64,000 bases of DNA from Bacteroidota bacterium (GCA_027490225.1 JAIXYK010000054.1:1-64000), one strand, 5' to 3'. Counted from the first letter of the stretch, positions 36,917-46,381 are shown. The notes: generated from the sequence alone by a model not told the origin. Numbers and translations: made by a program.

Positions 36917-37483
36917 ATGAAAATAGATTCCACGCAATTATTAAGCAATTTACAAGTGCTAACTGACGAGCTTATTGCAACAGTAAAGTATTTTAAAACA
37001 TTAGATTTTAAATATCTTCAATCAAAGGAAACTCCCGAAAAATGGAGCGTATTAGAATGCTTAGAGCACCTAAATTTATATGGGGATTTTTATCTACCTG
37101 AGATAGAAAAACGAATTTTTGCAGCACAACAGTCCAATCAAAATCAAATATTTAAAAGTGGTTTATTGGGCGATTATTCGGCCAAATCTATGCAGATTAA
37201 AAATGGAAACATCTCTAAAATGAATACTTTTAAAGAAATGAATACTAATAATTCTGTTTTAGATATAAAATGTTTGGAGAGATTTCTTAAGCAACAAGAA
37301 CGAATGAAAGCTTTACTAACAGCGGCAGAGAAAATTGATTTAAACAAAGTAAAGACTTCTATTTCTATTTCAAAATTTATTAAGTTTAAAATAGGAGATA
37401 CTTTTCGCTTTATTATTTATCATAATCAAAGGCATATTATTCAAGCTGAAAACGCAATTAAATTTGCCCAAAAGAATTCCTAA
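36917..37483 (+). CDS. DinB-family protein
   Basis: A 188-residue cytosolic four-helix-bundle protein. The family's metal-binding histidines are suggested by WSVLECLEHLNLYGD near 45-60 and IIYHNQRHIIQAENAI near the C-terminus. DinB/YfiT-like proteins bind a divalent metal and some act as thiol transferases; the substrate is unknown. It converges with the glycosyltransferase gene, and the two stops overlap by 4 nt. Confidence 0.82.
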   Translation: MKIDSTQLLSNLQVLTDELIATVKYFKTLDFKYLQSKETPEKWSVLECLEHLNLYGDFYLPEIEKRIFAAQQSNQNQIFKSGLLGDYSAKSMQIKNGNISKMNTFKEMNTNNSVLDIKCLERFLKQQERMKALLTAAEKIDLNKVKTSISISKFIKFKIGDTFRFIIYHNQRHIIQAENAIKFAQKNS

Positions 37484-38220
37484 TTCAAAAGCTTCCAGGA
37501 AGCTATTTTCGTTTTGTGAAAGAAATACCTTAAAGAAACTCCTAACACACCCAAACCATAAATAGAGCTTCTCTTAAAGTTGATAGAAGATGCTTCTTCA
37601 AAGTATTTTGTTGGACATGTAATTTCAGCGATTTCATATCCTTTATTAAATATTTGAGCAATCATTTGGTTATCAAATATAAAATCATCTGAATTATGCG
37701 TAAAATCTAGTGCTTTTAAAACTTCACCAGAAAAAGCCCTGAAACCAGTATGGTATTCACTTAACTTCTGATTCATCAAGGTGTTTTGTGCAAAAGTTAG
37801 AAACCTATTCGCTACATACTTATAAATTGGCATTCCACCTTTCAATGCACCTTTTCCAAGAATTCTGGAACCGAACACAACAGGATACAATTCGTAAGAA
37901 ATAAGCGAAACCATTGCATAAATTAGCTTTGGTGTATATTGATAATCAGGATGAAGCATTACAACCACATCTGCATTTAATTCCAAAGCCTTGGCATAAC
38001 AAGTTTTTTGATTTCCGCCATAACCTCTGTTCTTTTCATGTCTAATTACATGCTTAATACCAATTTGTCTGGCTAATTCAGAAGTGTTATCCTTACTACA
38101 ATCATCCACCAAAACAACATCATCAACTATATCAAATGGAATTTCTTTATACGTCTTTTCTAATGTTAAAGCAGCATTATAAGCCGGCAATACAATTACT
38201 ATTTTCTTACCTAAAAACAT
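37480..38220 (-). CDS. Glycosyltransferase family 2, dolichyl-phosphate-mannose synthase-like
   Basis: A 246-residue soluble GT-A enzyme. It opens with KIVIVLPAYNAALTLEKTY and VVLVDDCSKDNTSELA. VIRHEKNRGYGGNQKTCY follows, then MLHPDYQYTPKLI in the place of the usual DADxQ motif, and the acceptor-side YHTGFRAFSGEVL. It probably loads a sugar onto a polyprenyl phosphate. The ATG at 38220 is supported by a TAnnTTTG box 4 nt upstream and by the conserved start of the fold; an upstream TTG at 38265 would overlap the ATPase gene. Confidence 0.88.
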   Translation of the reverse strand: MFLGKKIVIVLPAYNAALTLEKTYKEIPFDIVDDVVLVDDCSKDNTSELARQIGIKHVIRHEKNRGYGGNQKTCYAKALELNADVVVMLHPDYQYTPKLIYAMVSLISYELYPVVFGSRILGKGALKGGMPIYKYVANRFLTFAQNTLMNQKLSEYHTGFRAFSGEVLKALDFTHNSDDFIFDNQMIAQIFNKGYEIAEITCPTKYFEEASSINFKRSSIYGLGVLGVSLRYFFHKTKIASWKLLN

Positions 38221-38224
38221 TTTG

Positions 38225-38232
38225 CAAACATA
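38225..38232 (-). promoter_or_regulatory. TAnnTTTG box (TATGTTTG) 4 nt before the glycosyltransferase ATG
   Basis: TATGTTTG on the minus strand sits in the 41-bp gap after the ATPase gene and is followed by CAAA and the ATG. It predicts a transcript starting at about the A of the start codon. Confidence 0.45.
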
Positions 38233-38261
38233 GTTCAAAAATTTTGGAGGATAATTGTTTC

Positions 38262-39416
38262 TCAAACATCTAAGCCATATTTTTCATTAAAGTATTGCTT
38301 TTTAAACCAAAGTTCGAAGGCAGGATCAATAAATTCTGTTGTTTCATTTATTTTATGAATAATGTCGCTATTGGTAAATATTGAATTGTTTTTACTAATA
38401 TTTCGAGGAGTTCCTAATTGATACCTTTGCATTACTTCATTTCCCATTAATTGCTTTTCCCCTTTTGCTATTGCCTTTAAAAAGTTGATTTGTTTTTCAC
38501 TTAAACCCTGAACTTCTCTCTGGTATAAAGGAGTATTTGCTTGAATTAATTCTTTTAAAGCCATTTCAATTTGTTCCCTATTTGCTTTCTTGCTAGTTAA
38601 ATTCCATGTATAATGAGAAAGTTGTTGCACATACCAGGAATGATTTTTCATTGTTTTGGGTATTAATGCTGCTGTTTCCTCATCTATTAACTTACCAGTA
38701 TTTTTAAACCCATCAACTATAAAATTTATCCATTTTGATGTTTCAATTTTTTGCAATAATATAATATCTCCAAAGCGATAAAACGGTTTGGATGGATTAT
38801 TGAAAATTTCAGCCATCATATGTTTATGACTTCCATACAAACAATAAGTAACTGATTTTTGTCTTTGCCAAGTTGCTCGTAATTTTTTCTCAAATATTTC
38901 AAAATCTTTAAATAATGCAAGATTTTGAAATTCATCCAAGCAAATAATCATTTTGATTGATTTTTTTTTGCATATTGTTTCTGGTAAATTTATTATTTCG
39001 TCTAAATTTTGTTTTAACTCTTTCCAGTCAAAACTTAAATTGAAATCTGTATTTGGATCAATTCCAATGCTGATTTTAGGTATTATTTTCTTAAAAAAAT
39101 CTTTTCCACTACTCATCCAGTCTTGCCAGTTGCTGGAGGATGATTTTATGACCTCCTTAGCATACAATTCTAAAAATTCATTTTCACTACCAACTGAAAA
39201 TAAATCTATTAATACAATCTTAGTATTGTTTTCTTCCGCCCTTATTTCCAATATAACTTTCTCAACTAAAGATGATTTTCCCCATCTTCTTGGTGAAATT
39301 AATGTTGTGTTTATACCATCTAATAAGTTCTTCTTCAGTTTTTTTGTTTCTTCTTCTCTATTAGTAAATGAATGCGTACTAACAGTTGTTCCGTAAATAA
39401 ATGGCGAGTCTTTCAT
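38262..39416 (-). CDS. Orphan AAA/archaeal-type ATPase
   Basis: A 384-residue STAND-like ATPase. After IYGTTVSTHSFTNREEETKKL comes the Walker A ISPRRWGKSSLVEK (about 40-53), Walker B IICLDEFQNL (about 158-168), a sensor region CLYGSHKHMM, and a C-terminal winged-helix-like domain (about 300-384: LSEKQINFLKAIAKGE, YQLGTPRNISKNNSIF). This resembles the ATPase_2/archaeal ATPase family often found alone in prokaryote genomes. The function is unknown. Toxin, defence or DNA-linked roles have been proposed for related proteins, but nothing adjacent proves one. It stands alone behind its own nested operator. Confidence 0.82.
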   Translation of the reverse strand: MKDSPFIYGTTVSTHSFTNREEETKKLKKNLLDGINTTLISPRRWGKSSLVEKVILEIRAEENNTKIVLIDLFSVGSENEFLELYAKEVIKSSSSNWQDWMSSGKDFFKKIIPKISIGIDPNTDFNLSFDWKELKQNLDEIINLPETICKKKSIKMIICLDEFQNLALFKDFEIFEKKLRATWQRQKSVTYCLYGSHKHMMAEIFNNPSKPFYRFGDIILLQKIETSKWINFIVDGFKNTGKLIDEETAALIPKTMKNHSWYVQQLSHYTWNLTSKKANREQIEMALKELIQANTPLYQREVQGLSEKQINFLKAIAKGEKQLMGNEVMQRYQLGTPRNISKNNSIFTNSDIIHKINETTEFIDPAFELWFKKQYFNEKYGLDV

Positions 39417-39464
39417 GTTTTGATTATTATGACTTTGTATTTTATACTATTGAACCATGTATTA

Positions 39465-39497
39465 TTGTACCAAATGGTATTATACCAAATGGTACAA
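39465..39497. promoter_or_regulatory. Nested palindromic operator upstream of the orphan ATPase
   Basis: TACCAAATGGTA occurs twice, at 39468-39479 and 39483-39494 (15-bp period). Each copy is a near-palindrome (TACCA/TGGTA). The outer arms TTGTACCA and TGGTACAA make the 33-bp site symmetric as a whole, and the inner TGGTATTATACCA is also symmetric. It lies 49 bp before the ATPase ATG, where a repressor or activator would act. The 106-bp gap is flanked by same-strand genes. Confidence 0.75.
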
Positions 39498-39521
39498 TGC
39501 AAATTTATTAATTTTTTGCTT

Positions 39522-40424
39522 TCAAAACCAAATTTCTTGTGCCAACCTAAATGTATTGGCATGTGCATTCACAATATCAGAAATCTTCTTCGAATAACCT
39601 CCACCCATTGCTGCTACTAATGGAATATTGTTGCGATGAGCCAATTTTAACGTGAATTTATCTCTTAATAAACAACCATTTTCTGTTAATCCTAAACGTC
39701 CCAATTGATCACTAGCAAGAACATCCACACCACTTTGATAAAAGATAAAATCAGGTTCGAATAAATCAATTGTTTTGTTTAAATGAAACTCTAATAACTT
39801 TAAATAGGCACCATCATTTATTCCATCTGGAAGCCCGATATCCAAATCTGAGTTTTCTTTGTGTAAAGGATAATTGTTGCCACCATGCATAGAAAATGTA
39901 AAAACAGCTGGCTCATTTTTAAATATTTGCGCAGTTCCATTGCCTTGATGCACATCTAAATCGACAATTAGAATGCGTTTTTTAAAATTGTTTTTCATTA
40001 AATAATCAGCTCCCAAAGCAAGGTCGTTTAACAAACAAAAACCTTCACCTTTATTGGTAAATGCATGATGCGTTCCTCCTGCAATATTCATAGCAACTCC
40101 ATACTGTAAAGCATATTCCGCTGCTTTTACGGTTCCGTGCATGATGTGAATTTCTCTTCTTATTAACTCATTTGAAAACGGAAATCCTGTAGCTCTTTGT
40201 TCTTTAGGTGAAAGCGTTAATGTCTTTAATTGATTCCAATAATTTAACTCGTGAATGCCTAAAATTTCTTCTTCTGACAATGCTTCGGGAACAAAGAAAT
40301 TTTCTGTCTTTACGGTACCTTCATACAATAACTGCTCGGGCAACAATGAATATTTTTCCATTGGGAAACGATGCCCATCAGGCAATGGATGATGGTACAA
40401 TTCGCTGTGGGCAATCTTTAGCAT
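39522..40424 (-). CDS. Histone deacetylase-superfamily hydrolase
   Basis: A 300-residue zinc amidohydrolase. The catalytic histidine pair is in GGTHHAF (H119-H120), zinc ligands are in DLDVHQGNG (D157, H159) and in SGVDVLASDQLG (D239), and the transition-state tyrosine is in AAMGGGY. Bacterial members remove acetyl groups from proteins, polyamines or small amides. Here it is the last gene of a heavy-metal RND operon, 6 bp after the adaptor stop, so it is co-transcribed with efflux. The substrate and the reason for this pairing are unknown. Confidence 0.92.
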   Translation of the reverse strand: MLKIAHSELYHHPLPDGHRFPMEKYSLLPEQLLYEGTVKTENFFVPEALSEEEILGIHELNYWNQLKTLTLSPKEQRATGFPFSNELIRREIHIMHGTVKAAEYALQYGVAMNIAGGTHHAFTNKGEGFCLLNDLALGADYLMKNNFKKRILIVDLDVHQGNGTAQIFKNEPAVFTFSMHGGNNYPLHKENSDLDIGLPDGINDGAYLKLLEFHLNKTIDLFEPDFIFYQSGVDVLASDQLGRLGLTENGCLLRDKFTLKLAHRNNIPLVAAMGGGYSKKISDIVNAHANTFRLAQEIWF

Positions 40425-40430
40425 CTTTAT

Positions 40431-41561
40431 TTATTCGTCAGATTTGTTTTTTAAAGCCATTAACAAGGTATATGCTCCCTTAGTAACAATGTTTTTCCCT
40501 ATTAAGTTCGATGTATTTTTAATAGTGATGAATTCGTTCTCCTGTATATCTGTTTCAACTGGAAACATTTTGAATTTATTTTTTCCTTCAGCAATGAATA
40601 TATAGTCATTCGCTTCAAAATTTACAATAGCCTCTTCGTGGATAACCATCGCTTTTTTTATATTTATTTCTATTTCAGCATTCATGTACATGCCCGGAAG
40701 CAAAGCTTTATCGTATTCTAAAAAGTGACAATGAACTTCAGCTGACCTATCTAATCCAAGGTCTTTACTAATTAAAATTATTTCACAAATATGTTTTATC
40801 GATGGATTAAAATTGTTGTAAGCGATAACTTTTTGACCGATCGCTAACTTGTCTAAATCTTTTTCAAAAACCTTAATATTCAAATGGATATCTGTTGGAT
40901 TTACCAATTCAAACAGCACATCGGTAGGGTTCACATATTTCCCAATATTTACATTAACATGAGAAACAAACCCATCAATTGGTGAATAAATATTGATAGC
41001 CTTTGATAAATTATTTTCACTTAAACTAGACGGATTAATGTGAATTAATTTTAACTTTTCAATCAAAGCATTTACATTTATTTGTTGATTGCTGTATTCC
41101 ATTTGGGCTTGCTGAAAAACCTTATCACTGCTCGCTTTAGATCCATTCAATTCTTTTTGTCGTTCAAAATCTGATTTTGCAAACTTTAATTTTGATTGAG
41201 CAGTTAAATAATCTTGCTGCAATTGAATGTATTGCTGATCTTCCATGGTAGCAATTATTTCACCTTTATTAATATGCATTCCAGGTAGTAATTTTGATGA
41301 CTTTAAATATCCACCCAACGGCATACTAATAGAGACCATATTTTGTGGAGGAACATCTATTTTTCCATTTAATTTAATAACATTAGAAATTTCTTTCTCA
41401 ACCAGCAAATTGGTTTCAATTTTTGCTGCATCTGCTTGATTTGCAGTGAGTGTTATTTCATTTTCTGATGCAACTAATGCTTGTGCTTCATTACTATTTT
41501 CTGTTGATTCTTTGCACGCTACTACATTAAAAATGAGTAGTAAATAAAATATATTTTTCAT
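40431..41561 (-). CDS. RND periplasmic adaptor lipoprotein (CusB/CzcB type)
   Basis: A 376-residue membrane-fusion lipoprotein with lipobox NVVAC (C16). It has a first lipoyl half (ISMPLGGYLKSSKLLPGMHI), an alpha hairpin (about 105-175), the second lipoyl half (IYSPIDGFVSHVNVNIGKYV), a beta-barrel and a membrane-proximal domain. PGMYMNAEIEI is typical of CusB/CzcB adaptors. No N-terminal metal-binding methionine or histidine cluster is evident. It follows the pump gene by 10 bp. Confidence 0.92.
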   Translation of the reverse strand: MKNIFYLLLIFNVVACKESTENSNEAQALVASENEITLTANQADAAKIETNLLVEKEISNVIKLNGKIDVPPQNMVSISMPLGGYLKSSKLLPGMHINKGEIIATMEDQQYIQLQQDYLTAQSKLKFAKSDFERQKELNGSKASSDKVFQQAQMEYSNQQINVNALIEKLKLIHINPSSLSENNLSKAINIYSPIDGFVSHVNVNIGKYVNPTDVLFELVNPTDIHLNIKVFEKDLDKLAIGQKVIAYNNFNPSIKHICEIILISKDLGLDRSAEVHCHFLEYDKALLPGMYMNAEIEINIKKAMVIHEEAIVNFEANDYIFIAEGKNKFKMFPVETDIQENEFITIKNTSNLIGKNIVTKGAYTLLMALKNKSDE

Positions 41562-41571
41562 TTTTTGAATA

Positions 41572-44500
41572 TTAAAATTTTGAACTCATGTAATTGAGAG
41601 AGATGATACTTTCGTTTAATAATTTAACCGCTTCGAGGTAATTGTTTTGAATGGTTATTGCCTGATTATTTAACATTACCCAATCGAGATAATTTATTTC
41701 TCCATTTGTAAAATTCTCATTGGCCACTTTCGAAATTAAAATTGCATTTTTCAAGCCATTCTCTTCATAATTATTTACAATTGCTGTATTATTTTGAAAT
41801 TGAATTTTGAGTTTTTCAAGTTGATTTTGCAATGATTGGGTTTGAAGTAATACCAAATTATCAGCAATATTTCCTTCTAATTTTGTTGCTTTAATCTTCG
41901 ATTTAAATGAACCCCAAAACAATGGAATTCCAACTCCAACTTGGGCTGAATTAAATCTTGCTGAACGATTGTAAAAAACGTTATCAGCACCATTACCTTG
42001 CATGCTCATGCTAAAGATGCCTAAATTAATATCTGGCAAAAGCATAGATTTTTCAAGTTTATAATTGGCAATTGATAAGCTTTTTTGTAGTTGTGCAATT
42101 TTTAAAAGTGGATGTTGCAAAAAATCGATGGTTGTGATTTCCGAAATTATTGGAACTTTTAAAGATGTTGCAATCGGAAAATATTTAATTCCAGTATTTA
42201 ACAACAACTGGAAATACATTAAATTAATTTCTTTCTCCTGTTGCACCATCAGCAATTGATTATGAATTGTATTTAATTGTGTTTCTGCAGTTACTTTTTC
42301 CAATACATTGCTTTCACCTTTCGCTAACTTTAAAGCAGTTTTATTATAAAATTCAGTATAATTACTATCAGCTTTTAAAAGTATTTTCTCTTTTTCTAAT
42401 AGAATTAAATAGGCATAAAACGTTTGTACTACACTCATTTTTATCTCTTTAGATTTTAACTCGGCATTTATAACTCCAATTTTATAGCTTTCCTTTAAAG
42501 CGTTAACCTGCCTTGAATAAACAGTTGGGAAATTAAATCCTTGAGAAAGTCCGAAGCGCATATCAGTATAAATACTATTAATTTGACCAATCTCGGCTGT
42601 AACAGCTGTTTGTTGAATATTAATTCCCGATTTAATTAGCTTTTTCTGATATTCAGCTTTCAATAATTCATTACGAATAGACAGATTATTTTTAGCCGCA
42701 CTATCAATAGCAGCTTCTATTGTAATGGATTGTTGACCGAAAATTAAATTTCCACTTAATAAGGAAAACAACAATACAATTGGCAAATTTTTCAATCTTG
42801 TACTTTTCTGTTTTTTATTTTCAAAAAGAATGTAAAGAATTGGTAATACAAATAATGTAAGAAGAGTTGCAATCAATAAACCACCAATTACAACTGTAGC
42901 TAGCGGCCTTTGCACTTCAGCTCCGGCTCCGTTGCTTAATGCCATTGGCAAAAAACCAAGAGAAGCCACAAAAGCTGTCATTAATACAGGCCGAAGTCTC
43001 ATTTTTGCTCCCATCATTACGATTTTATGTAAGTTCGAATTACCCTCATTTTTTAATCTGTTAAATTCAGCTATTAAGACAATTCCATTTAAGACAGCAA
43101 CTCCAAACAATGCTATAAAACCAACACCTGCGCTTATACTGAAAGGCATTCCCCGTAATGCTAGAAAGAAAATACCACCAATCGCAGAAAGCGGAATTGC
43201 GGTGTAAATCAATAAACCATGTTTTACAGAATTAAATGCAAAAAATAATAGAATAAAAATTAACACCAACGAAACAGGAACAGCTATCAATAATCTATTT
43301 TTTGCTTCATTTAAATTTTCGAATGCTCCACCGTAAGTCAAATAATAGCCAGTTGGAAATTTTATTTGGGTTTCAATTTTTTGTTGAAGTTCATTTACAA
43401 TGCTTTGTACATCTCTTCCCCTAACATTAAAACCTACAACAATTCTCCTTTTGGCATCTTCGCGTTGTATTTGATTAGGACCATCTTTAATTGAAACCTT
43501 TGCCAGTTGGCTCAATGGAATTTTGGTTCCATTTTCTGTTGGAATAAGTAAATTTTGAACATCCTCCAAATTTTTTCTTTTATCGAGTTCTAATCTTACA
43601 ACAACATCAAATCTTTTTTCTTCTTCGAAAATCAATCCTGCCGATTGTCCTGCAAATGCAGTATTAATTACTTTATTAATTCCTGCAATGCTAAGATTAA
43701 ATTGCGCAATAGCAGCCCTGTCGTATTCAATAATTATCTGTGGCATTCCCGTTACAGGCTCTAAGAATAAATCGGCACTCCCATCAACAGTATTAATTAT
43801 TTTACCAATTTTCTGAGCATAATGCGCCAGTGTATCTAAATTTTCACCAAATATTTTGCAAACCACATCTTGTCTGGCACCTGTCATTAATTCGTTAAAA
43901 CGCATTTGTACAGGATATTGAAAACCAAATGTTACTCCAGGAACATCTTTTAAGGCTTCCCCCATTTTTTCGGCAAGCTCATCAAAAGTTGAAGCAGATG
44001 TCCATTCTTTTTTGTCTTTTAGAATAATCATTAAATCGCTGGCTTCCATTGGCATTGGGTCGGTTGGTACTTCGCCGCTACCAATTTTCGTTACCACTTT
44101 CTGCACCTCTGGAAACTGACTCAATAGAATATGGGAGGCAGCTTTAGAAGCTTCAATACTTGTATTAAGATTACTACCTGTTAATACCCTTGTTTCTACT
44201 GCAAAATCACCTTCCTCCAAGGCTGGAATAAATTCACCTCCTAAAGTTGTTAGGGTGAAAATTGCTGCACCAAAAAGGATAACAACTGCTGCAATAACAA
44301 TCTTAGGAAATCTTAAAATCCGCATCAATACTGATTGATACCCATTTTCAATTTTCATCATCAATCTGTCAGAAATGTTAGGTGCATGTTTTGTTCTTTT
44401 ACTTAAAAACAAAGCACTCATCATTGGAATATAGGTTAATGATAAAATAAATGCTCCTAACAACGCAAAAGCTACAGTTTGGGCCATTGGTTTAAACATT

Positions 44501-45924
44501 TTACCTTCAATTCCTTGAAGAGTAAAAATGGGTAAATACACGATAAGAATGATTATTTGCCCAAATACAGCGCTATTCATCATTTTACTGGCTGAACTGA
44601 ATATTTGTTTATCCATTTCTGGCTGTGAAAGCATTGCCACTTTATTGAATTTCTTGTTATGCGACAATTGATGCATTACAGCTTCTACAATGATTACGGC
44701 ACCATCTACAATTAGTCCGAAATCCAAAGCACCTAAACTCATTAAATTGCCACTCACACCAAAGGCATTCATCATAATAACAGCAAAAAGCATTGCCAGC
44801 GGAATGATAGATGCAACCAATAATCCAGCTCTGACATTGCCTAAAAACAACACCAAAATAAAAATCACAATGAGCGCCCCTTCCATTAAATTGGTTTCAA
44901 CAGTACTGATGGCATTGTTTACCATTTTTGTTCTATCTAAAAATGGCTCAATGACTACACCTTCTGGAAGAGTTTTTTGAATTTGAACAATGCGTTCTTT
45001 TACATTTTTTATTACCTCGCTGCTATTTGCGCCTTTTAGCATCATTACTACTGCACCGGCAACTTCACCTTGATCGTTAAAACACAAGGCTCCATAGCGC
45101 GTTGCGTAGCCAATTTTAATTTCAGCCACATCTCTCATAAAAAGCGGAGTCCCATCAGGAGTTGCTTTAATTGATATATTTTCTATGTCTTCAATATTCC
45201 CAATTAAGCCTTCACTTCTTATAAAGAGCACAGTTGGTCCTTTTTCAATGTAAGCGCCGCCAGTATTTTGATTATTATTTTCAAGTGCAGTAAAAACTTC
45301 ATGAATAGTAATACCATAAGACTGCAGTTTATTTGGATTAACCGAAATCTCATACTGCTTTAATTTGCCTCCCATGCTGCTAACTTCAGCTACACCTTTT
45401 ACTCCAAGTAACTGTCGGCGCACAATCCAATCTTGAATGGTGCGTAATTCAGTATCGTTGTACTTTTTTTCGTACCCTTTTTTTGCACGAACCACATATT
45501 GGTAAATTTCTCCCAAACCAGTTGTAATTGGGCCTAATTCAGGATTTCCAATTCCAGTAGGAATTTGCGCTTGTACTTTCTGAAGTCTTTCGGCAACTTG
45601 CTGTCGTGCCCAGTAAATATCAATATCGTCTTCGAAAACTATTGTTACCAAAGACAATCCAAACCTGGAGAAGCTTCGGATTTCTTTTAATCCGTTAATA
45701 TTACTATTGGCTTGTTCTATTGGAAAAGTAACAAGGCGCTCAATATCTGTTGCTCCAAACGATGGTGCAACCGTTATTACTTGTACCTGATTATTTGTGA
45801 TGTCTGGTACCGCATCTATAGGTAATTTGGTTACTTCGTAAACCCCATAAACTATTAAAGCAAGCACAAATAAGCCCGTTATGAGTTTGTTGTTTATCGA
45901 AAATCCAATTATCTTGTTTAACAT
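41572..45924 (-). CDS. Heavy-metal RND pump (CusA/CzcA family) fused to a TolC-like outer-membrane domain
   Basis: A 1450-residue fusion. Residues 1 to ~1040 are a full HME-RND pump with twelve membrane helices, two periplasmic pore domains and the diagnostic proton-relay segment GALDFGLIVDGAVIIVE near 400. After the last helix a second signal-like hydrophobic stretch (LPIVLLFSLLSGNLIFGQ) leads into ~390 residues of TolC/OEP-type coiled coil (SITIEAAIDSAAKNNLSIRN, two repeated halves). From memory, such CzcA-OEP fusions occur elsewhere in Bacteroidota. The fused protein must span both membranes or be cleaved. Metal specificity (Cu/Ag versus Co/Zn/Cd) cannot be told. Confidence 0.93.
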   Translation of the reverse strand: MLNKIIGFSINNKLITGLFVLALIVYGVYEVTKLPIDAVPDITNNQVQVITVAPSFGATDIERLVTFPIEQANSNINGLKEIRSFSRFGLSLVTIVFEDDIDIYWARQQVAERLQKVQAQIPTGIGNPELGPITTGLGEIYQYVVRAKKGYEKKYNDTELRTIQDWIVRRQLLGVKGVAEVSSMGGKLKQYEISVNPNKLQSYGITIHEVFTALENNNQNTGGAYIEKGPTVLFIRSEGLIGNIEDIENISIKATPDGTPLFMRDVAEIKIGYATRYGALCFNDQGEVAGAVVMMLKGANSSEVIKNVKERIVQIQKTLPEGVVIEPFLDRTKMVNNAISTVETNLMEGALIVIFILVLFLGNVRAGLLVASIIPLAMLFAVIMMNAFGVSGNLMSLGALDFGLIVDGAVIIVEAVMHQLSHNKKFNKVAMLSQPEMDKQIFSSASKMMNSAVFGQIIILIVYLPIFTLQGIEGKMFKPMAQTVAFALLGAFILSLTYIPMMSALFLSKRTKHAPNISDRLMMKIENGYQSVLMRILRFPKIVIAAVVILFGAAIFTLTTLGGEFIPALEEGDFAVETRVLTGSNLNTSIEASKAASHILLSQFPEVQKVVTKIGSGEVPTDPMPMEASDLMIILKDKKEWTSASTFDELAEKMGEALKDVPGVTFGFQYPVQMRFNELMTGARQDVVCKIFGENLDTLAHYAQKIGKIINTVDGSADLFLEPVTGMPQIIIEYDRAAIAQFNLSIAGINKVINTAFAGQSAGLIFEEEKRFDVVVRLELDKRKNLEDVQNLLIPTENGTKIPLSQLAKVSIKDGPNQIQREDAKRRIVVGFNVRGRDVQSIVNELQQKIETQIKFPTGYYLTYGGAFENLNEAKNRLLIAVPVSLVLIFILLFFAFNSVKHGLLIYTAIPLSAIGGIFFLALRGMPFSISAGVGFIALFGVAVLNGIVLIAEFNRLKNEGNSNLHKIVMMGAKMRLRPVLMTAFVASLGFLPMALSNGAGAEVQRPLATVVIGGLLIATLLTLFVLPILYILFENKKQKSTRLKNLPIVLLFSLLSGNLIFGQQSITIEAAIDSAAKNNLSIRNELLKAEYQKKLIKSGINIQQTAVTAEIGQINSIYTDMRFGLSQGFNFPTVYSRQVNALKESYKIGVINAELKSKEIKMSVVQTFYAYLILLEKEKILLKADSNYTEFYNKTALKLAKGESNVLEKVTAETQLNTIHNQLLMVQQEKEINLMYFQLLLNTGIKYFPIATSLKVPIISEITTIDFLQHPLLKIAQLQKSLSIANYKLEKSMLLPDINLGIFSMSMQGNGADNVFYNRSARFNSAQVGVGIPLFWGSFKSKIKATKLEGNIADNLVLLQTQSLQNQLEKLKIQFQNNTAIVNNYEENGLKNAILISKVANENFTNGEINYLDWVMLNNQAITIQNNYLEAVKLLNESIISLNYMSSKF

Positions 45925-46006
45925 ATATATTGGAATAAGATGAATTTATTGTTGTATTTGAATTGAAATACAAACTAAGAAAATCGGAAAATGCTTGATT
46001 TTGATT

Positions 46007-46381
46007 TTACTGAGGGCAACCATTTTTTACCCAGCAGTCGAGTTTATTAATAACAGCATCAGATAATTTTGATGAGCCTCTTGGCATTGCCTCAACGCCA
46101 CTTGCATGGTGAATAGAAGCTAAATTTTTACTGTTATTTTTAAATTGATTGCTGGCATTTGAATAATTACTCAAATTTATGCCCGATGCTGAAGAACCTG
46201 CGCTATGGCATCCAGATGTGGCGCAATTAGAATTGATAATTGATGAAATTTCTCCAGAATAAATTGGCGTAACGCCTGTGCAATTGGCACTGTTGGCAAA
46301 ATCTGTGTTTTGTGTTTCTTTTTTGCAGCTGTTTATGATTACAATTGAACATAACACTGCAATTATTGCAATAAGTTTCAT
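46007..46381 (-). CDS. Cytochrome c-like lipoprotein with CX4CH motif
   Basis: A 124-residue lipoprotein (INSC, C19). The mature part has NCATSGCHS, a CX4CH variant of the haem-attachment motif, and a later MPRGSSKLSDAVINKLDCWVKNGCP in which the methionine may be the second axial ligand. This is the layout of short c-type cytochrome-like domains in Bacteroidota. I chose the ATG at 46381 because it begins the lipoprotein signal (MKLIAIIAVLCSIVIINSC); the frame continues 22 codons upstream without a good signal. It lies between the small exported protein and the RND pump. Confidence 0.78.
   Translation of the reverse strand: MKLIAIIAVLCSIVIINSCKKETQNTDFANSANCTGVTPIYSGEISSIINSNCATSGCHSAGSSASGINLSNYSNASNQFKNNSKNLASIHHASGVEAMPRGSSKLSDAVINKLDCWVKNGCPQ

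Noticed and set aside
38221-38265. TTG start for the DPM1-like glycosyltransferase adding 15 residues
   Set aside because: It would overlap the ATPase gene; the ATG at 38220 has a promoter box and starts at the conserved fold.
38953-39396. Antisense frame of 147 codons opposite the AAA ATPase
   Set aside because: The minus-strand gene has complete Walker motifs; the antisense peptide has no recognisable features.
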